This document shows, in pieces, positions 5,062-5,324 of a stretch of DNA of 5,324 nt. The stretch spans positions 1-5,324 of the forward strand of contig JAIRLV010000006.1 of NCBI GenBank assembly GCA_031259185.1. Direction: 5' to 3'. The position numbers were made by a program, and so were the translations under genes. Source of the stretch: Elusimicrobiota bacterium. GTDB lineage: Bacteria; RUG730. Each line of letters begins with the position of its first letter. Within the stretch, counting starts at the first letter, position 1. Under the pieces are notes generated by a model. The model was not told the origin of the DNA. It worked only from the letters and a program-made list of their open reading frames with translations, and searched no databases.

Positions 5062-5324
5062 TCTAAAACATATTTAATTTTGGAGCATCCATAAATTCTT
5101 TTTAATCCATTTAATTCAGCAAGTTCTTTTTCTGATTTCCCTTCTTCAAAAAGCATCCCTAATTTTTTAAAATCTTCAATTCTAAAATTAAATTTGTGTT
5201 TTCTAACTTTATTTTTAATATACATATAATCCGGTTTTATAATTTCTTTTTTTACAAATCCGTTACTTTCATATAAATTTCCATTGCTATAAGATAAATC
5301 AGCAAAAGTTTCAATTTTTTTATT
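5058..5324 (-). CDS. C-terminal part of a phage homing-endonuclease-associated protein (partial)
   Basis: An open frame enters from the right edge (codons aligned to base 5324) and ends at TAA 5060-5058, giving 88 C-terminal residues. In order they contain TFADLSYSNGNLYESNGF (6-23), KPDYMYIKNKVRKHKF (30-45), a basic FRIEDFKKLG (47-56), and a closing SEKELAELNGLKRIYGCSKIKYV. From memory this is the conserved C-terminal pattern of a phage protein family usually annotated as homing endonuclease or endonuclease-like: R/Y-W/S-SxGNLY, GF, PxYxY, RxxFxK, TExExMxxxGxxRIYDCGxxK. In that family the nuclease domain lies upstream, here outside the window, so cutting activity cannot be judged. It is the first visible gene of the minus-strand unit and ends 16 bases before the ART-like gene. 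Such genes are mobile and often lie beside accessory genes in phage genomes. Confidence 0.6.
   Translation of the reverse strand, partial: NKKIETFADLSYSNGNLYESNGFVKKEIIKPDYMYIKNKVRKHKFNFRIEDFKKLGMLFEEGKSEKELAELNGLKRIYGCSKIKYVLE

Noticed and set aside
1-5324. CRISPR array, tRNA or riboswitch
   Set aside because: No regularly spaced repeats and no cloverleaf-like segments were seen, and gaps between genes are 4 to 21 bases, leaving no room for them.

Overview
The window is very A+T-rich, densely coding DNA. It has eight protein-coding regions (two cut by the window ends), gaps of only 4 to 21 bases, two ATGA stop/start overlaps and no RNA genes. The gene content points to a tailed phage with a contractile tail (a myovirus, possibly a large-genome one) or a prophage: a protein resembling the T4 gp15 tail sheath stabiliser, a phage-type nucleotidyltransferase, a J-domain protein, an ADP-ribosyltransferase-like protein, a zinc metallopeptidase, and the tail end of a homing-endonuclease-type protein. 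All genes read cleanly in the standard code; stops are TAA or TGA. The host cannot be told from the sequence. All family assignments come from reading motifs by eye, with no database search.

Left half, plus strand (1-3369): one tightly packed transcription unit. The 3' end of an unidentified gene (1-122) is followed by a Lys/Glu-rich, probably disordered protein with two CPxC knuckles and a 27-codon internal repeat (134-934). Next come a coiled-coil protein with an abbreviated J-domain (931-1872), a nucleotidyltransferase-fold protein (1892-2716), and a gp15-like tail completion protein (2713-3369). The ATGA overlaps suggest coupled translation. The last gene suggests that the unit belongs to virion morphogenesis, so the J-domain protein and the charged protein may be assembly factors or minor virion proteins (inference).

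Right half, minus strand (3391-5324): a second unit converges on the first. Read in transcription order it holds the C-terminal part of a homing-endonuclease-associated protein (5324-5058), a protein with a PARP/ART-like HGT motif and a candidate H-S-E triad (5041-4160), and a HEFTH zinc metallopeptidase (4155-3391). The ART-like gene starts with a short segment resembling the capsid-targeting peptides of T4 internal head proteins, and it is bracketed by a 15-bp direct repeat. A reasonable but unproven reading is that this unit is an accessory cassette encoding host-modifying effectors, perhaps packaged in the head, next to a selfish endonuclease gene.

The two units meet at 3370-3390, where a 9-bp A+T-only inverted repeat is the only candidate for a shared terminator. 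No convincing promoter was found; both units probably start outside the window.
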